The notes under the pieces are model-generated. The model ran no database searches. It had not been told where the DNA came from and was given only the letters and a program-made list of their open reading frames with translations. Below, in pieces: positions 54,248 to 64,000 of a DNA stretch of 64,000 nucleotides; position 1 is the first letter of the stretch; each line of letters opens with the position of its first letter. This DNA is from Microvelia longipes. Lineage: Eukaryota; Arthropoda; Insecta; Hemiptera; Veliidae. The stretch is taken from assembly GCA_018340805.1 (NCBI GenBank), contig JACMZG010001913.1, positions 31,281,080-31,345,079 of the forward strand, written 5' to 3'. A program made the position numbers and the translations under genes.

Positions 54248-54320
54248 ACCCTAAGACTCGAACTCAGTCCACAGGGTCACCTGGTCTGTAGTACAACACC
54301 TAAACCACACGGCTACGGAC
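54248..54320 (-). tRNA. tRNA-like sequence, minus strand (possible SINE head)
   Basis: On the minus strand GTCCGTAGCCGTGTGGTTTA (box-A region) is followed after about 30 nt by GAGTTCGAGTCTTAGGGT (box-B region, with a good GTTCGAGTC). Acceptor strands pair poorly. It resembles tRNA-derived SINE heads or a decayed tRNA. I cannot assign an anticodon. Confidence 0.5.
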
Positions 54321-54689
54321 TTGTGAAGATGGATACCAATCGCAGTACTTCATATTCATACACTCTCTACTACATTTAGTACTAAGGGTTAGACTTTTAC
54401 GTCGAAAAAATATTTTCTTTTGTTAACTCAGTGTTTCCTGGTTATTTAAGGTTTTTTTGGTTGCATAAACTGTATCTAGATTGTTAATCTAGATTAACAG
54501 AAACAACGCCGCCTTATTTATTTTTTATCTTGTTAGCGACCTTAGTTTCTTGTTAGCGACCTTAGTTTTTAAACATTTTGGTCAACTTAGACTACTCATA
54601 TAGATTTGGATTAATTTTACTTGATTAAGCGCCCCAAGAAACAAGTACAGACTTTTTCCCGGCGAAAAATTGTAACCTTGAATTTTTAG

Positions 54690-54965
54690 AAAAAAATGGG
54701 TGCCTCAACAAACAGGGTTAATGGTGTCACAAAAATTATTGTAATTCGGGCAGCATAATTAAACCTAAACTCTAATTTTGGTACCAAGTTTCATTTTTCA
54801 GCGAGTGTTAAGTGTGGCAGAAACACACAAACACACACAGTAGCAGCATAGTAAACAAACTCTCAAAACGCCATTAAAGTTCCTGAAACGGATAATTATG
54901 ATAAATTTTTAGTTTCAGATTTTTAGAGCCTACACAATACTTTTTCCTGTACATACGAGAATGTG
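54690..54965 (-). repeat. Head module of the 5S-derived family, diverged
   Basis: GGGTTAATGGTGTCACAAAA, TACCAAGTTTCATTTTTCAG, CAGAAACACACAAACACAC, CCTGAAACGGATAATTATGA, TTAGTTTCAGATTTTTAGA and ACAATACTTTTTCC follow the order of the head in copy c. No 5S module. Confidence 0.55.
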
Positions 54966-55650
54966 AGAAAAATTAAACCGTTGTGTTTAATAAAGAAAAA
55001 GTTTCATTCGTTTTAGGTCTGTTTTATGAACCAATAGTTATCATACTTGTGCATAGTACACCTGGTACCATGCTTGCTCCAAAGTGGAATCTAACATTAA
55101 AAAACTCAATAGTCAGAGAGATCAACTCGCAAAGTTTTTTATCAAAGTATGATATATCGTATGAAATGAAAAAGTCTAAATGCCTGTGGTCATATACCAC
55201 ACGGCTCCGTGCACAACTAATAGCTCGCCTAGTCATACGTGACAGCCTAAACCTATTTTTTTTAAAAAGAGTCAACATTTTAACCAACGACCCATTTTTT
55301 AACTACAAAGACCGGATTTTTTTTTACTCTCTCATGTAAAACCACACAGAATAATGGTTTTACATTTCTTGTGGTCCGGACTCAACGGTAAAAGACAGTT
55401 TTGTTTTATAGTAGTTTTTTTTTTCATTTTTGCTCTTTTAAAAGTATTTATTAACGTTAAAATAATAGTATGGGGTGATGTTAAGCCTTTGCTTCTATTT
55501 TACTTGGTTTACTTAATATCTTGATTTTTTTATGTAAAAATGATTTATAGACGAAAACAAGCTGCTAATCATGGAACAACACTTTCCTAACAATAAGATT
55601 AAAAAATGTGAGACAAGATAGTATATTTTGTTACAAGGTTGTGAAGAAGA
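54966..55650. other. Non-coding stretch; one unexplained 118-codon frame
   Basis: An open frame runs at 54,983-55,339 on the plus strand. It is not recognised, has no known motif and starts inside repeat-like sequence. I do not call it a gene. Confidence 0.35.
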
Positions 55651-55659
55651 TTTTTTTTA

Positions 55660-55775
55660 TCGTTGCGACTATATTAGTCACTGTCGAACGAAGCAAGATA
55701 GTAAAAGGAGTGAATGTAAAAGAGCCATTCCCAGTCGTGTAGTATATGCTATTTTTTCGGGCGTAGTAATAATAT
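55660..55775 (+). repeat. Dispersed repeat R4, copy 2
   Basis: CACTGTCGAACGAAGCAAGA, ATTCCCAGTCGTGTAGTATA and TTTTTCGGGCGTAGTAATAA match the reverse complement of 42,280-42,410. Confidence 0.6.
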
Positions 55776-55869
55776 CAAATAGTGGACATTTAAAGAACTT
55801 TTTACTTAAAGGAGTTTTTACTGTTGCCGACAGTAATAAAATACGAAACTCTCAGACGGTATAAAAACG

Positions 55870-56518
55870 CATTTCGCTTACTTCTTGAGGATGTTAAGTG
55901 TTTATTTTACTGCTGCCTGCAGGAAAAGTTAATTAAGACTTAGTTATATATAACAAACGTGCACATCCTGTGATGAATAAGTTACAATAACTTACTTCAT
56001 TATATAATAAATCACACCAATCAGTAGAGAGCGAGTTCTCAGTGCGCCTCATCGCTAGCTGAGGCTAGACCGAGAGTTCAGTCCCAACGACTAGTTGAGG
56101 TCATTGTTCATACTTTACCTGTTAGTAACTATAAACATGGCTACAGTCTATGTATTAAACGGATCCCGATTAGTTTATATTTAATATAAACTATCAGGGG
56201 TGGATGACCGGGCATAAGGCAGTGGCATCAAGTGATCCTAAACTACGGCAAAACCAAGGAACCCACACCTGAGAGTTTAGTTTCGCTCATATTGTTACTT
56301 TAATCGTGGTAAATCTCAACTCCTTATCTAATAAAATAAAAGATCCTTCCCTTAAAGTTATTCACTACCTTTGTAGTGTTTAAACTCAATCTAAAGTAAG
56401 CCATAAATACCAATAGCTACTAATTTATCATTACATTAAGTAAACGTTAATTAATTCTCATGTATAATAGTCAAAGTAATTAGTAGCTCTCCTTACCTCA
56501 GTATAATAATCGATCAAG
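55870..56518. other. Non-coding stretch left of the ribozyme palindrome
   Basis: No supported gene. GGGGTGGATGACCGGGC at 56,197 superficially recalls box C of 5S rRNA but lacks the rest. Confidence 0.5.
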
Positions 56519-56614
56519 TAGTTTGTAAACATTAAAAAGTTTGTATTTACCGCAAGTTGAAGAAGCAATCGAAGAATCAGCTACCGTCGATACTTGCTGT
56601 TTGATATAAATATC

Positions 56615-56651
56615 CCTGGACCGGTTTCGGCATAACGCCATCATCAGCAGG
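56615..56651 (-). ncRNA. Hammerhead-like ribozyme motif, minus strand
   Basis: Exact mirror of the plus-strand motif in the left arm of the palindrome: reading the minus strand gives CTGATGA, GGCGTTATGCC, GAAACCGGTC and CAGG in the same order. So each strand could transcribe one motif. Confidence 0.6.
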
Positions 56652-56827
56652 CGGGGCAACACTCGAGCTCTCAACTACTAAAGTTAAATCAGTGATTAAC
56701 TTCTAGTCTCAATGAGCACGACGAGCCCTCTGAAGATGAGCATCTTCAGAGGGCTCGTCGTGCTTATTGAGACTAGAAGTTAATCACTGATTTAACTTTA
56801 GTAGTTGAGAGCTTGAGTGTTGCCCCG

Positions 56828-56864
56828 CCTGCTGATGATGGCGTTATGCCGAAACCGGTCCAGG
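56828..56864 (+). ncRNA. Hammerhead-like ribozyme motif, plus strand
   Basis: CCTG, then CTGATGA, a short helix GGC/GCC (with one bulged T), GAAA, ACCGGT-type self-complementary helix III and the cleavage triplet GTC, then CAGG which pairs with CCTG (helix I). These are the core elements of a type I hammerhead in the right order. Very short self-complementary helix III is known from Penelope-like element hammerheads, which are thought to act as dimers. Activity is not established. Confidence 0.6.
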
Positions 56865-56924
56865 GATATTTATATCAATAGCAAGTATCGACGGTAGCTG
56901 ATTCTTCGATAGTTTGTAAACAAT

Positions 56925-57870
56925 TTAAATACGAGTATTATAAAAGTTATGAGTTAGTTATTTCTTTCAGATAGAGACAATACACCTCTTGGTATAAGAT
57001 TGTCGTCTCGTAAGAGACCCCATCCCAACAATATGGTAACATAAATGCTCGCAGCGTTACAATCCATTTATATAAGTATCTTTAGAACTGTGCTGACTGT
57101 TTTTAACAGTACAAAAGATGTGGTAGTGCACAGAAAGAGTGTTTCATCAGAAACACTTTTACTACACAAATATCTTTTATATTTTATTTAAAAATTAATT
57201 GAATTGCTTAAAAAACCTCGAATAATTTCTTTCTCTACTTGACTTACGTTTTGTTCCAGCCGTTAGGCTAATGAGTCTTTACCTGATATGGGTAAAGTAC
57301 ATCTATTGATATATCTTGTGAACCACACAACAAGCCATGAATGTAGTCGAGACCATTTTCAATTTATAAAACTTTAAAATATCATTAAGTGTTTAACATA
57401 CACTTTTTTGTATACAACTAGATTGCTAAAGATAATTAGTGTGCCTATTATCTACATATTATTTTTATTCTTTAGGTCGATAAATTTCTGTTTCATCGCA
57501 TTAAATAAAATTTAAATAAACAACGCATGTAAAAAAAACTTAAGTCCTACTTTAATTCCTATTTATTTTACCAATCAAATTCCTTTTACGTCAAAATTTA
57601 TATTTAGACACAGATTCAATTATGTCTGATAATAAAAAAGGAAAAAGCAATATCCATCCCCTCATTTTCGCCAACTTCTAAACTTGCCTTAAGTGTCATT
57701 GCCGTCGGCAATTCTAGATTTAATCATCTATTAGGTATTTTTTATTTATCTATATGCCTTACTTGTTGATTGTGATTCCATATAAATAATATTTAGGTGG
57801 AAAATCTTGGATGCACTAACGTTAAATTCTTAAAACATTAGAGGAAACTATGATCCTTAACCTTCGATGA
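56925..57870. other. Non-coding stretch
   Basis: No supported gene. AGTGTTTC ATCA GAAACACT at 57,138-57,157 is a small hairpin. Confidence 0.5.
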
Positions 57871-57879
57871 TGGTCTCTG

Positions 57880-58138
57880 TTCAAATTTACTCTTGTGAGT
57901 AAATAATTTCAATTCTTTATTTTGGTACCTATTAATCAAATATGGTTATATTGTTACGATGTTTGGTAATTTTAACTAGATAAATTAAAGTATACGGTCT
58001 TATTTTGTAAACTGCACTAAATTTAAGACATCTGATATTTAACTTTTTTCACTTTATTCTTTACTCTAAAATTACCTCATTTCATGATCGTTTTTATCAT
58101 AACAGTGGTAAATTTGATCTCACAAGAGTCAATTTACT
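57880..58138. repeat. Possible TIR element, about 260 bp
   Basis: CAAATTTACTCTTGTGAG at about 57,885 and the inverted form CTCACAAGAGTCAATTTACT at about 58,120 are imperfect inverted repeats. The interior is non-coding. Ends and target duplication are unclear. Confidence 0.35.
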
Positions 58139-58139
58139 G

Positions 58140-60285
58140 AGGGTAAAACCATTTTTAGAAGTCTTGGACCATGTTTTTTCATAATTTTTGAATTCAATAT
58201 TTGTGCACCTGAAGTTTCAATCTGTATTCCACCGCACGACAAGACTTTAACATTTGCATAAATAGTAATGATTTATAGTATCATTACTATTGATCTGTAG
58301 AGACTTGGTTTCAGAAGAGTAAATATGTAAAAAAATGTAAAAATGAAATAAATAACAGAATAATCTAGTCACCAAATTTTGTAGTTAGATAAGACCTCAA
58401 GGGACATTAAGAGCAGCATTATATAAATTGATAATTTGCTAATATCAGTTTATATAATTTCGGTAAGCACATTAGAGTAGTCTATTATAACATATACACA
58501 TACGACCTACAACGTCTTTACATTTTTGGAAAAACGTTTTAGTTGTATATATTATATTATTTAATTTTTTCTTCCTTTTGTAAAAATATTTTTAAATTCA
58601 TAAAAAGGAGACTATTCAAGGCAAAATCAAACGTACGAAGGGAAGGGAAAATACTGAAAATTTAAAGGGAATATTGAGACAAGAACATAAGACTTTACAG
58701 ATAAGGGAAAGGTATCTGTTATAGATTTTTTGTACCCAACACGTTTTCTCTTAGATATCACCATATAAAAATCTCTGAGTAAGGGTTCTTTAAAATAGAA
58801 GGATTTTCAGAGGTAAAAAAGTATTTGAGTTTAGAGTAAAGAAAAATGTAAACTCTGACACAAAAGATGCGAAGTATCTGAAAGTCTATTTATTTTAAAT
58901 TGTCATTATTCAGTTTTTTGGCAGATAAGTGTTGAAAAATGAGAATAGAGAAGGAGGGCTGAAAAAAGAAATATGCTGTATTAACAACTTAATTTATTTG
59001 GCGAATTTCTACGGGAAAGTGTTTTCAATTGTTGGGAGTATTGCACCATTTTATCCCTGCTCTACATAGTATGATGTTAGATTTGTTCCTCGTAAAAAAC
59101 AAGGTGCTTTGCAAGTATAAAACAAAGTTTCTTACCATATACTTTAAATACACTTTGAATTCCTTAGGAAACATGGCACAAAAGTGTCTTTACTAATGCC
59201 ATAAATATATTATTTGCTCTAGAAATATTACTACATAAATATTAAATTATGATAGTTAATCTGCGATTTCTATTTAATTTCTTATATGAGAAATATGTCA
59301 TAATATATATAAGTGAAGACATTCAAGGAAGCAAACGAAATTGTATTGAATTTCATTACAAAAAATATTTTAAAATACTTGCAACACTATTTAGGGTGTC
59401 CAATGAGTTTCAGTCTACACCAATCCAACCACCAAGTTGCTGGAGCTTTAATGTTACTAGTAAAAGAATGTGAAAAAAATCTAACGTGAAGGGGTATGCA
59501 AGCCGTACGCATTTTTTTCTGTAGGCTGCAAGTGCGTAATTTCTTGCTCATCGATCCATTTATTGCATTTCCAGTATATGCTTTATAACCCGAGCAGTAA
59601 GATCACAACATGTTATTTAATGTTTCCGAATTTTCAAAGATAATGCTCTACGCTTTATCTCTAATGCTCTTTATGCATGCTCTTTATTGCATGCTCTAAT
59701 GCTCTCTTTATCTTTATGCTATAATGCTCTACGATTTGGCTCTTGCTGTCTTTAACGCCTTTTAAGTGTTCGATACGAAGAAAGAATTACCACAATCTCT
59801 AAAACTAATTAGGTTAAACGAAACCATTACAATTAAGAATATTACTAATTTGTCTACTAAAACTAGAGAGAAATTCGATATTTTGAAAATTTCCAAATAT
59901 ATCATATTCTAATGTAGGTTTCAGACGTTCTCACTATTCTCATATAATTCAAATTGTTTTAGTCTTGATAGAGTATTATAATATTTTACTATCATGTTAC
60001 AAGCTTTTAGCTAAGAGAAAGATTTAGGATTAACTTGATAAATTTATCAACGTAGAATCAACTTAGTGATAAATTTATACGTGGGTGGAACGAGTTATAC
60101 GATTTACCGTCTTTGTCTTGAATTTGGAAGTCAATCAATCATTTCTACAGGACGGTGTGAGGTGAAATGATAATAAGCTTTTTGCGTAAAGTAGTATAGT
60201 TAGACGTTTGCGAAGTTGCGGTAGATCTTAATCAAGTTATTTAATTTGATACTACTGAGTTTTGCAAAACATTAATAGTTGACTC
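58140..60285. other. Non-coding AT-rich stretch
   Basis: No supported gene. Contains the hairpin AATAGTAATGA / TCATTACTATT (58,261-58,271 with 58,281-58,291) and a cluster of ATGCTCT repeats at 59,642-59,740. Confidence 0.5.
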
Positions 60286-60289
60286 AATA

Positions 60290-60425
60290 TAATTGTGCGA
60301 CAGACATCTAGGGAATATAACAAGCAAAGTGCAATGCTACATCTAGGAACTGTACCATCATTCGACATTCGTCATCATTGATAGCAACATAATGTCATGT
60401 CCCATTCAGTTTCGTTACGTCTAAC
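60290..60425. repeat. Dispersed repeat R2, copy 2
   Basis: Matches 16,440-16,625 (see there) and runs directly into a head module of the 5S-derived family at about 60,430. Confidence 0.6.
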
Positions 60426-60429
60426 TCAT

Positions 60430-60835
60430 CAGAGCGCTTTATTATGATGTTGCTTATAATGAGATGAAGCTTGGCACATTTATACATGCAAAATTTCAAT
60501 CGGATCTCGTAATTTTTTCGCATTATATGAGTTTTCATAATTTTCGGTGAGTCATTATTGCGGGTTAATGGCGTCATAAAAACTATTTTCCAAATAGCAC
60601 AACTACAGCACTAGATTTATTTTTCTACAACGTTTCAACTCTCTAGCATAAATACACTAGGAGCTACGATAATAACAGACACACACACACATACAGACAA
60701 ACAACTAAGAGAAAACCACTCTGGAGGCTTTAAAACATTTGAAACAAGTAATGCCGGTTTCATCCCGGTTTCAGATTTCTTGCAAACACAATACTCTTCC
60801 TATAATATACGTACGATATAAATGAGGAAAAGTAA
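60430..60835 (-). repeat. Head and middle module of the 5S-derived family
   Basis: Strong collinearity with copy c: GAGTCATTATTGCGGGTTAA, TGGCGTCATAAAAACTATTT, CAACGTTTCAACTCTCTAGC, ATAAATACACTAGGAGCTAC, CATCCCGGTTTCAGATTTCT and AAACACAATACTCTTCC. No 5S module or tail is attached, so head units can move or persist without the 5S part. Confidence 0.7.
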
Positions 60836-61710
60836 AAATCAGTACAAAATTACAGATAACTTTGATATTAGAACGCTAACAAAACAAACACCTAGTAAAT
60901 AAATTCTTATAAAAAGAACATTATTTAAAATTAAATTGTTAAAAATAGTAATAAAACTTTGACAATACATTCACTCATGAATAAATGTAACGTAATAAGT
61001 CCATTAAGTTCTTATTAAGTATGTGAAACTCATATACTAATGTTAACTTTGAAGCTTAGACACAGAAAGCTTCGCAAGATTTAAGATTATAACAAATTTT
61101 ACCCTATAACTTTCAAAAGTAACTTATATCACAGAAGAAAGCTTAAAAACTTTCCCAACAGGATAATAAAATTCTTGGTATAATTTTCTTCCCACATATT
61201 ATTATAATAAATGACTTTTTTTAAAGTTATAAATCTTTTTAAATTTTAAGGGACTAGCAAGGCGGTCCGCGAGTAGGGTAAATTTTCCTTAAATTTACAA
61301 TAATTGTATCATTATCGCCTTAACAATACATTTCTTGCTTAAATTTTGGATTTATGCATTATAATCTGAGTTATAGCATTATGACAACATTTTTCCGGAT
61401 TTTTAAATGAAAAGCTTATATGCATTTTACAGTTTAAACAAAACAATGGTCTTCAATCGTAATGCGACACTGCCAGCACATATATACATACATATATACA
61501 TATACATATATACACATATTCACATTTATTTAAAGCTCTGTGTATGCTAGTTTTTCTTAAAAAAGATCGCTAATGAGATAGCTCGTGTGATAGGGGGGGG
61601 GGTCGCCTAAAAGTGCGCCCAATATCCGTTTTAGAGGTCCCTAACCATGAAAGAGTACGCTTCGATAAACTTTATATGTATACAAACACACACACACACA
61701 CATATATATA
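60836..61710. other. Non-coding stretch with simple repeats
   Basis: No supported gene. ATACATATATACATATACAT-type repeats lie at 61,482-61,520, a G10 run at 61,593-61,602, and (CA)n/(TA)n at 61,686-61,712. Confidence 0.6.
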
Positions 61711-61895
61711 TATAGAATGAAACGGATGCATTTACTATCTAAAGGCGATTGAAGCGAGTCCGAAAACATGTTACAGTTTAAATTTGGCGAATTTTATATT
61801 CTGAGCACGAGCGAAACGAGTCTGAAACAGGGAGGATGAGAGTGGAAAACCCTATGTAATGAGGAAAAGTTCCGTTATTCCCCGTATTCGATCTT
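61711..61895 (+). repeat. Tail module of the 5S-derived family, plus orientation
   Basis: GGATGCATTTACTATCTAAA, GCGATTGAAGCGAGTCCGAA, TTTATATTCTGAGCACGAGC, GGGAGGATGAGAGTGGAAAA and TGAGGAAAAG..CCCCGTATTCGATC match, in order, the minus-strand tail of copy c. This is the only tail found in the opposite orientation. The 5S module is missing. Confidence 0.7.
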
Positions 61896-62004
61896 TTTGA
61901 TTTTATTTAAAAGCGAAATTGGTCGGATTACTTTTTGTATGTTTACCTTTAATGTTAAAATTTAACCTATGGTAATAATATCTCTATAGACTAGGTGAGG
62001 TCTG

Positions 62005-62215
62005 ACCAAGATGATAGAAATTTATAAGGTGATTCAATTCGATGTAAACAAACCAAACGCAGTCGGAGGTTATAACCTGACTTTTTATGAATGACGTGTG
62101 ACGTCATTGCAGGAATCAATATTGACAACTTACATTGAAAATTATGAATAATTGCTAAGAGTAAACAAAATGGCCGAAAATTTCTGAGATCATAGAGTAG
62201 CATATGATTTTGCCT
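62005..62215. mobile_element. TIR element (MITE-like), copy 2
   Basis: The left end (CCAAGATGATAGAAATTTAT, AAGGTGATTCAATTCGATGT, AAACAAACCAAAC) is the reverse complement of the right end of the element at 50,044-50,285, and GTGACGTCATTGCAGGAATC matches its interior. The right end is decayed. Confidence 0.6.
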
Positions 62216-62880
62216 TTTACTTGCCTATATAAACACTACATCATATTTCTTATAAAATAAGATAATGATAATTTCTTTAAACAATTTTTTTTTCATTTTT
62301 TTAACTTTTATAATTTAATTAATAATTAATCTTTGTTGATTTAATATTATTACTTCACTTTTAAGACTGTGATATTAAATATATCTGTATGTTTGCACTA
62401 GTGTGTATAAACAATCTCAAACACTATTGCTATTTTTTATGTTTGACTGTACTCATATATATATTTTTAATGTCTTTCTATTTGTTTTCTATCTGAATCT
62501 AGTGCATTATTATATTAAAATTACCAAATGGTTCCTAACATAGTTAAGCTTTTCTTTAAAAAATTATTTTTTGTTAAAATTCTTCTTCTTTTTATATTTG
62601 TTTTTTTTTATAATGATTATATGTAAAAGGGTCGTGTGATCCGTAAATTTCAAATAAATAAAAAAAAAAAATGATTGGTTAATTTACGTAGAAATAATTC
62701 ATTTTTGCTTAACATTTTACTGAAATTAACACATTTGTATAATTAAGTAGTTGTTTCGTTAGATTTGTTTCAGAAAATAATCTTTTAATTATGCATAAGC
62801 CTTGATAGCGTCGTGTATATGCTATGTGTATTTATGCTAGAGATAATTATAGGTTGCTGCAATGTGAAGTGGTATATACA
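62216..62880. other. Non-coding AT-rich stretch
   Basis: No supported gene or RNA. Confidence 0.5.
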
Positions 62881-62925
62881 TAAACTAATAACAAGTTATG
62901 TTATTAGTTACTTGTTATTAGTTTA
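62881..62925. repeat. Perfect 15-bp-arm hairpin
   Basis: TAAACTAATAACAAG (62,881-62,895) pairs exactly with 62,911-62,925 around a 15-nt loop. It abuts the inverted head pair to the right. Confidence 0.9.
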
Positions 62926-62928
62926 TGC

Positions 62929-63083
62929 TAGAGAGTTGAAAATTAGTACAAAAATCAGTCTACCACTGTAGTTGTGCTAAGTCATTATTGTAGGGTTAGT
63001 GACGTCATAAACAAATATTTTCCAGATAGCACAACTAGACCCCTAAAGATTGATTTTTATACAAAGTTTCAACTCTCTAGTAT
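62929..63083. repeat. Head modules of the 5S-derived family in inverted pair
   Basis: CTAGAGAGTTGAAA, TAGTACAAAAATCAGTCT and TAGTTGTGCT (62,929-62,980) are mirrored as AGCACAACTAG, GATTGATTTTTATACAAA and TTTCAACTCTCTAG (63,030-63,080). The spacer holds the family's TAGTGACGTCATAAACAAAT. So two head fragments face each other. Confidence 0.75.
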
Positions 63084-63233
63084 CGCTGCCGCTTCACAGG
63101 GCAGCGAAATGTTATTACCTAGTCCTTTACTGCTACAAATAAATAAAAACAACAAATAAATAAATTAATTAAAACAAACAAATAAATAAAAACATCAAAA
63201 ATTATAAAATTTAAATTAACGGCCACGCCGACA
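63084..63233. mobile_element. 150-bp insertion with 8-bp target duplication
   Basis: TCTAGTAT occurs at 63,076-63,083 and 63,234-63,241, and the host head module (CTCTCTAGTA then TATATACACTAG) continues across if the 150 bp are removed. The insert starts CGCTGCCGCTTCACAGGGCA (a small hairpin), has an A-rich AAATAAATAAAA interior and ends GGCCACGCCGACA. No open frame; class unknown. Confidence 0.7.
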
Positions 63234-63241
63234 TCTAGTAT

Positions 63242-63330
63242 ATATACACTAGAAGATATGCTAATAACAAACACACGCACACACAGATAACCACTTAGAT
63301 ATATTCAGGGGTCAAAATGTCTTGAAGTCA
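63242..63330 (-). repeat. Head module of the 5S-derived family, continuation
   Basis: ACTAGAAGATATGCTAATAA, CAAACACACGCACACACAG and AACCACTTAGAT continue the head interrupted by the 150-bp insertion; the module then decays. Confidence 0.6.
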
Positions 63331-64000
63331 TCCCTAAAACCTAAAAAGCGCAATAAGAGTATATACCTTTAAATGTTGTTTCTATTTTTTCGCTGAATTC
63401 GGTGTTGCATGGGACACCTAACCTAAGTTTTTATTAATTTATGACTTATGACACATCTAAGAGGGGGAAGGACTTTTCCGCTCTGTATGTCACACAATGC
63501 ATTCTATAGAGTCAATATCTGCTCGACATTACATGTTAAGATTTAGATGCTTGTATGCCTAAATGTATGCCTAAAGGGGGCATACCCTATCTAAATCAAT
63601 TGAGAGGCTTGAAACGTCATTTTAGGCTTTTAGAGACTGTGTAAACTCATATAAACCTCCTCTAAAAAGTTTATGATAAATCAATCGTTTCAGACTCATA
63701 GCACATTGGTTGTATATATTGTATGTATTTGGACGTTCTATCATATACGTTACTTTAATTATATTAAAAATTATTAATTATATTATATACGTTACTTTAA
63801 CTGTTAATTTGATTATATTAATAGTTTAAGGTTTTTAGGTTACTTGTTTGATAACAAGTAACCTTGTTATCATTTTCAAAGCTTAAACGATGGGGTCTAG
63901 CTATATTTTTTTATGGTTCATTAAAGTAAATCACCTCTTTATACAACTTCTCTGACGTCACACATCACACAGGAAACGTTTCTATTGTACTATCTGTACA
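63331..64000. other. Non-coding stretch with repeat R5 copy 2 and a hairpin
   Basis: 63,570-63,665 is the second copy of R5 (see 49,015-49,100). GGTTACTTGTT / AACAAGTAACC form a hairpin at 63,838-63,863 with a 4-nt loop. No gene supported; the window ends here. Confidence 0.5.

Larger units (their letters stand above)
56568..56910. repeat. 343-bp near-perfect palindrome, arms about 171 bp
   Basis: The left arm 56,568-56,738 and right arm 56,741-56,910 are reverse complements apart from about three differences, with only AG at the centre. The 13-bp repeat TAGTTTGTAAACA occurs at 56,519-56,531 and 56,910-56,922 and may be a target duplication. Each arm contains a hammerhead-like motif. This is consistent with the terminal repeats of a Penelope-like element in inverted, tail-to-tail arrangement. 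Confidence 0.92.

Noticed and set aside
54983..55339. 118-codon open frame as a host gene
   Set aside because: No recognisable motif, AT-driven composition, and its 5' side overlaps repeat-like sequence.
56185..56250. GGGGTGGATGACCGGGC as a sixth 5S-derived module
   Set aside because: Only about 12 bases recall box C; the preceding box A and the family tail are absent.

Overview
The window looks like gene-poor, AT-rich nuclear DNA of an arthropod, probably an insect. It carries CR1/Jockey-like LINEs whose ORF1 has a PHD-type finger, BEL/Pao LTR retrotransposons, a hammerhead-like motif of the Penelope type, foldback elements, (TA)n microsatellites and many diverged dispersed repeats. I found no intact host gene. 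The species cannot be fixed from this sequence. Almost all recognisable coding sequence is retrotransposon-derived, and nearly all of it is broken by frameshifts or stops.

Layout. 1-930 is a satellite-like tandem array interrupted by (TA)n. 982-1340 is a scrap of LINE endonuclease. 2500-6930 is a degenerate two-ORF LINE on the minus strand (LINE-C). 8041-11894 is a heavily decayed BEL/Pao element on the minus strand whose domains are out of order (BEL-1). 11,900-24,080 is non-coding: microsatellites, a MITE-like foldback, hairpins, two minisatellites and dispersed repeats, with one weak candidate for host exons near 20.05-20.69 kb. 24,326-33,020 is a nested pair: LINE-A (minus) was split inside its reverse transcriptase by a second, nearly full-length LINE-B (minus, about 25,106-29,775). 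The two halves of LINE-A rejoin in register across a 6-bp target duplication. 33,275-40,172 is a comparatively fresh BEL/Pao element on the plus strand (BEL-2). It has gag, protease, reverse transcriptase, RNase H, integrase and a 615-bp 3' LTR, but its 5' LTR is reduced to 54 bp fused to an inverted gag fragment and an A50 run. 40.2-64 kb is non-coding and rich in dispersed repeats.

The most interesting material is non-coding. (1) A dispersed family, read on the minus strand, carries a module clearly derived from 5S rRNA (five copies, spanning the internal control region), followed by a tail with GAGCGAAGCGAG motifs and preceded in several copies by a conserved head module. It looks like an unusual 5S-derived (SINE3-like) or composite retroelement. 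(2) A 343-bp near-perfect palindrome at 56,568-56,910 encodes a hammerhead-like ribozyme motif on each strand. (3) Several other foldbacks lie nearby, including a 283-bp inverted repeat at 49,123-49,405. (4) The BEL-2 5' junction and the direct repeats bracketing LINE-A and BEL-2 record complex insertion events.

The coding parts do not form an operon or a cellular pathway. They are selfish-element genes, each working in cis for its own element: ORF1 and gag as nucleic-acid binding or particle proteins, then endonuclease or integrase, then reverse transcriptase with or without RNase H. All statements rest on reading the sequence by eye; no alignment or database search was run.
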